The translations under genes and the position numbers were made by a program. This document shows positions 63,901-64,000 of a stretch of 64,000 nucleotides of DNA, one piece after another (position 1 is the first letter of the stretch; each line of letters begins with the position of its first letter). A model generated the notes under the pieces. That model was not told the DNA's origin. It was given only the letters and a program-made list of their open reading frames with translations, and ran no database searches. Origin of the DNA: Trichoplax sp. H2 (taxonomy: Eukaryota > Placozoa > Uniplacotomia > Trichoplacea); contig NOWV01000117.1 in assembly GCA_003344405.1 (NCBI GenBank), positions 62,001-126,000 on the forward strand, given 5' to 3'.

Positions 63901-64000
63901 TACGTAAATATAAGTAGATATCTTGGTACTGATTTTGCTGTAAATGTTAATCAACCGTGAATGCAGCCATGAACCAACAGTACATCAAGCTTTACTGAAG
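42914..64000 (+). CDS. UNC13: UNC13/Munc13 synaptic-vesicle priming protein, 3' end outside window
   Basis: UNC13 opens syntaxin to prime vesicles at the plasma membrane. Exons: 42914-42935, 45190-45222, 49874-49973, 56432-56664, 56801-56871, 56987-57029, 57168-57287, 57410-57571, 57691-57800, 57886-57959, 58926-59026, 59310-59369, 59483-59603, 59760-59866, 59959-59997, 60118-60220, 60336-60377, 60487-60614, 60701-60822, 60909-60974, 61079-61176, 61273-61417, 61513-61581, 61661-61750, 61835-61891, 61981-62207, 62330-62415, 62505-62563, 62675-62745, 62847-62955, 63042-63110, 63183-63257, 63352-63429, 63541-63618, 63795-63883, 63967 onward. All phases fit, about 1097 residues. It starts MSLLCIRVRKAR (Munc13-1 MSLLCVGVKKAK) with a C2A domain. 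LWASAFNKI (about 270) matches the calmodulin site. C1 (about 324-376) keeps all His/Cys ligands (H-x12-C-x2-C-x13-C-x2-C-x4-H-x2-C-x7-C). C2B keeps the Ca-binding Asp sets AKDRTGLSDPYV and WDEDDD. The MUN domain then begins; its end and C2C lie beyond 64000. Confidence 0.95.
42936..45189. other. UNC13 intron 1
   Basis: A 2.25-kb intron with several unrecognised short frames on both strands (for example 42951-43238 reverse). I see no conserved exon or repeat. Confidence 0.6.
45223..49873. other. UNC13 intron 2
   Basis: A 4.65-kb AT-rich intron. It has an (ATC)n-like run near 45918-45938 and a G9 run near 47241-47249. The small frames inside (45499, 45949, 46915, 47548) have no family and look random. 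Confidence 0.6.
49974..56431. other. UNC13 intron 3, 6.5 kb
   Basis: The largest intron in the window, very AT-rich. No coding exon, element or clear repeat was recognised, apart from a short near-direct repeat at about 55640-55735 (AGATAGACGGTTATCTTACAG and variant). It separates the C2A start from the rest and could host alternative promoters. Confidence 0.55.

Noticed and set aside
1-64000. CRISPR arrays, bacterial operons, prophage or viral genes
   Set aside because: The window is intron-bearing animal DNA. No regularly spaced short repeats with unique spacers, no Shine-Dalgarno gene strings and no viral proteins were seen.

Overview
This is AT-rich nuclear DNA from an animal. Every recognisable gene is split by short GT-AG introns, and the families present (UNC13 with C2-C1-C2-MUN layout, the exon-junction protein CASC3, PP2D1, RNF126, CDC27, WDR4, SLC35 transporters) are metazoan or eukaryotic. 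Compact genes, many small introns and simple single-copy homologues suggest an early-branching animal; a placozoan such as Trichoplax is my best guess, but this is inference. I rebuilt the genes by hand from splice sites. Every junction listed keeps the reading frame, and the translations follow the known families.

Layout: 1-3.8 kb is gene-free and holds two degenerate tandem arrays. CDC27/APC3 (+) runs from 5.0 to 10.15 kb (first exon not found). An SLC35D3-like nucleotide-sugar transporter (-) lies at 11.0-13.5 kb. A messy duplicated block with a 20-N assembly gap occupies 14.5-16.54 kb and ends about 50 bases before WDR4 (+, 16.6-19.9 kb). CASC3 (-) covers 21.7-25.9 kb. A tandem duplication and TACAG/TACTG clusters fill 26.7-28.4 kb. 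SLC35G1-like (+, intronless) is at 29.0-30.0 kb. A PP2D1-like pseudophosphatase (-) is at 31.55-33.8 kb. RNF126-type E3 ligase (+) spans 36.3-41.0 kb. A roughly 140-bp tandem array sits at 41.9-42.5 kb. UNC13 (+) starts at 42.9 kb and runs off the right end, with 36 exons seen.

The genes do not form a pathway. They are unrelated housekeeping or signalling genes: anaphase-promoting complex, tRNA m7G methylation, exon junction complex, ubiquitin ligation, vesicle priming and membrane transport. No mobile-element protein, tRNA, rRNA or CRISPR was recognised. The most unusual non-gene signal is a dispersed family of self-complementary clusters built from TACAG and TACTG pentamers. They recur in gene-free DNA and in one intron, and avoid every exon I could reconstruct.
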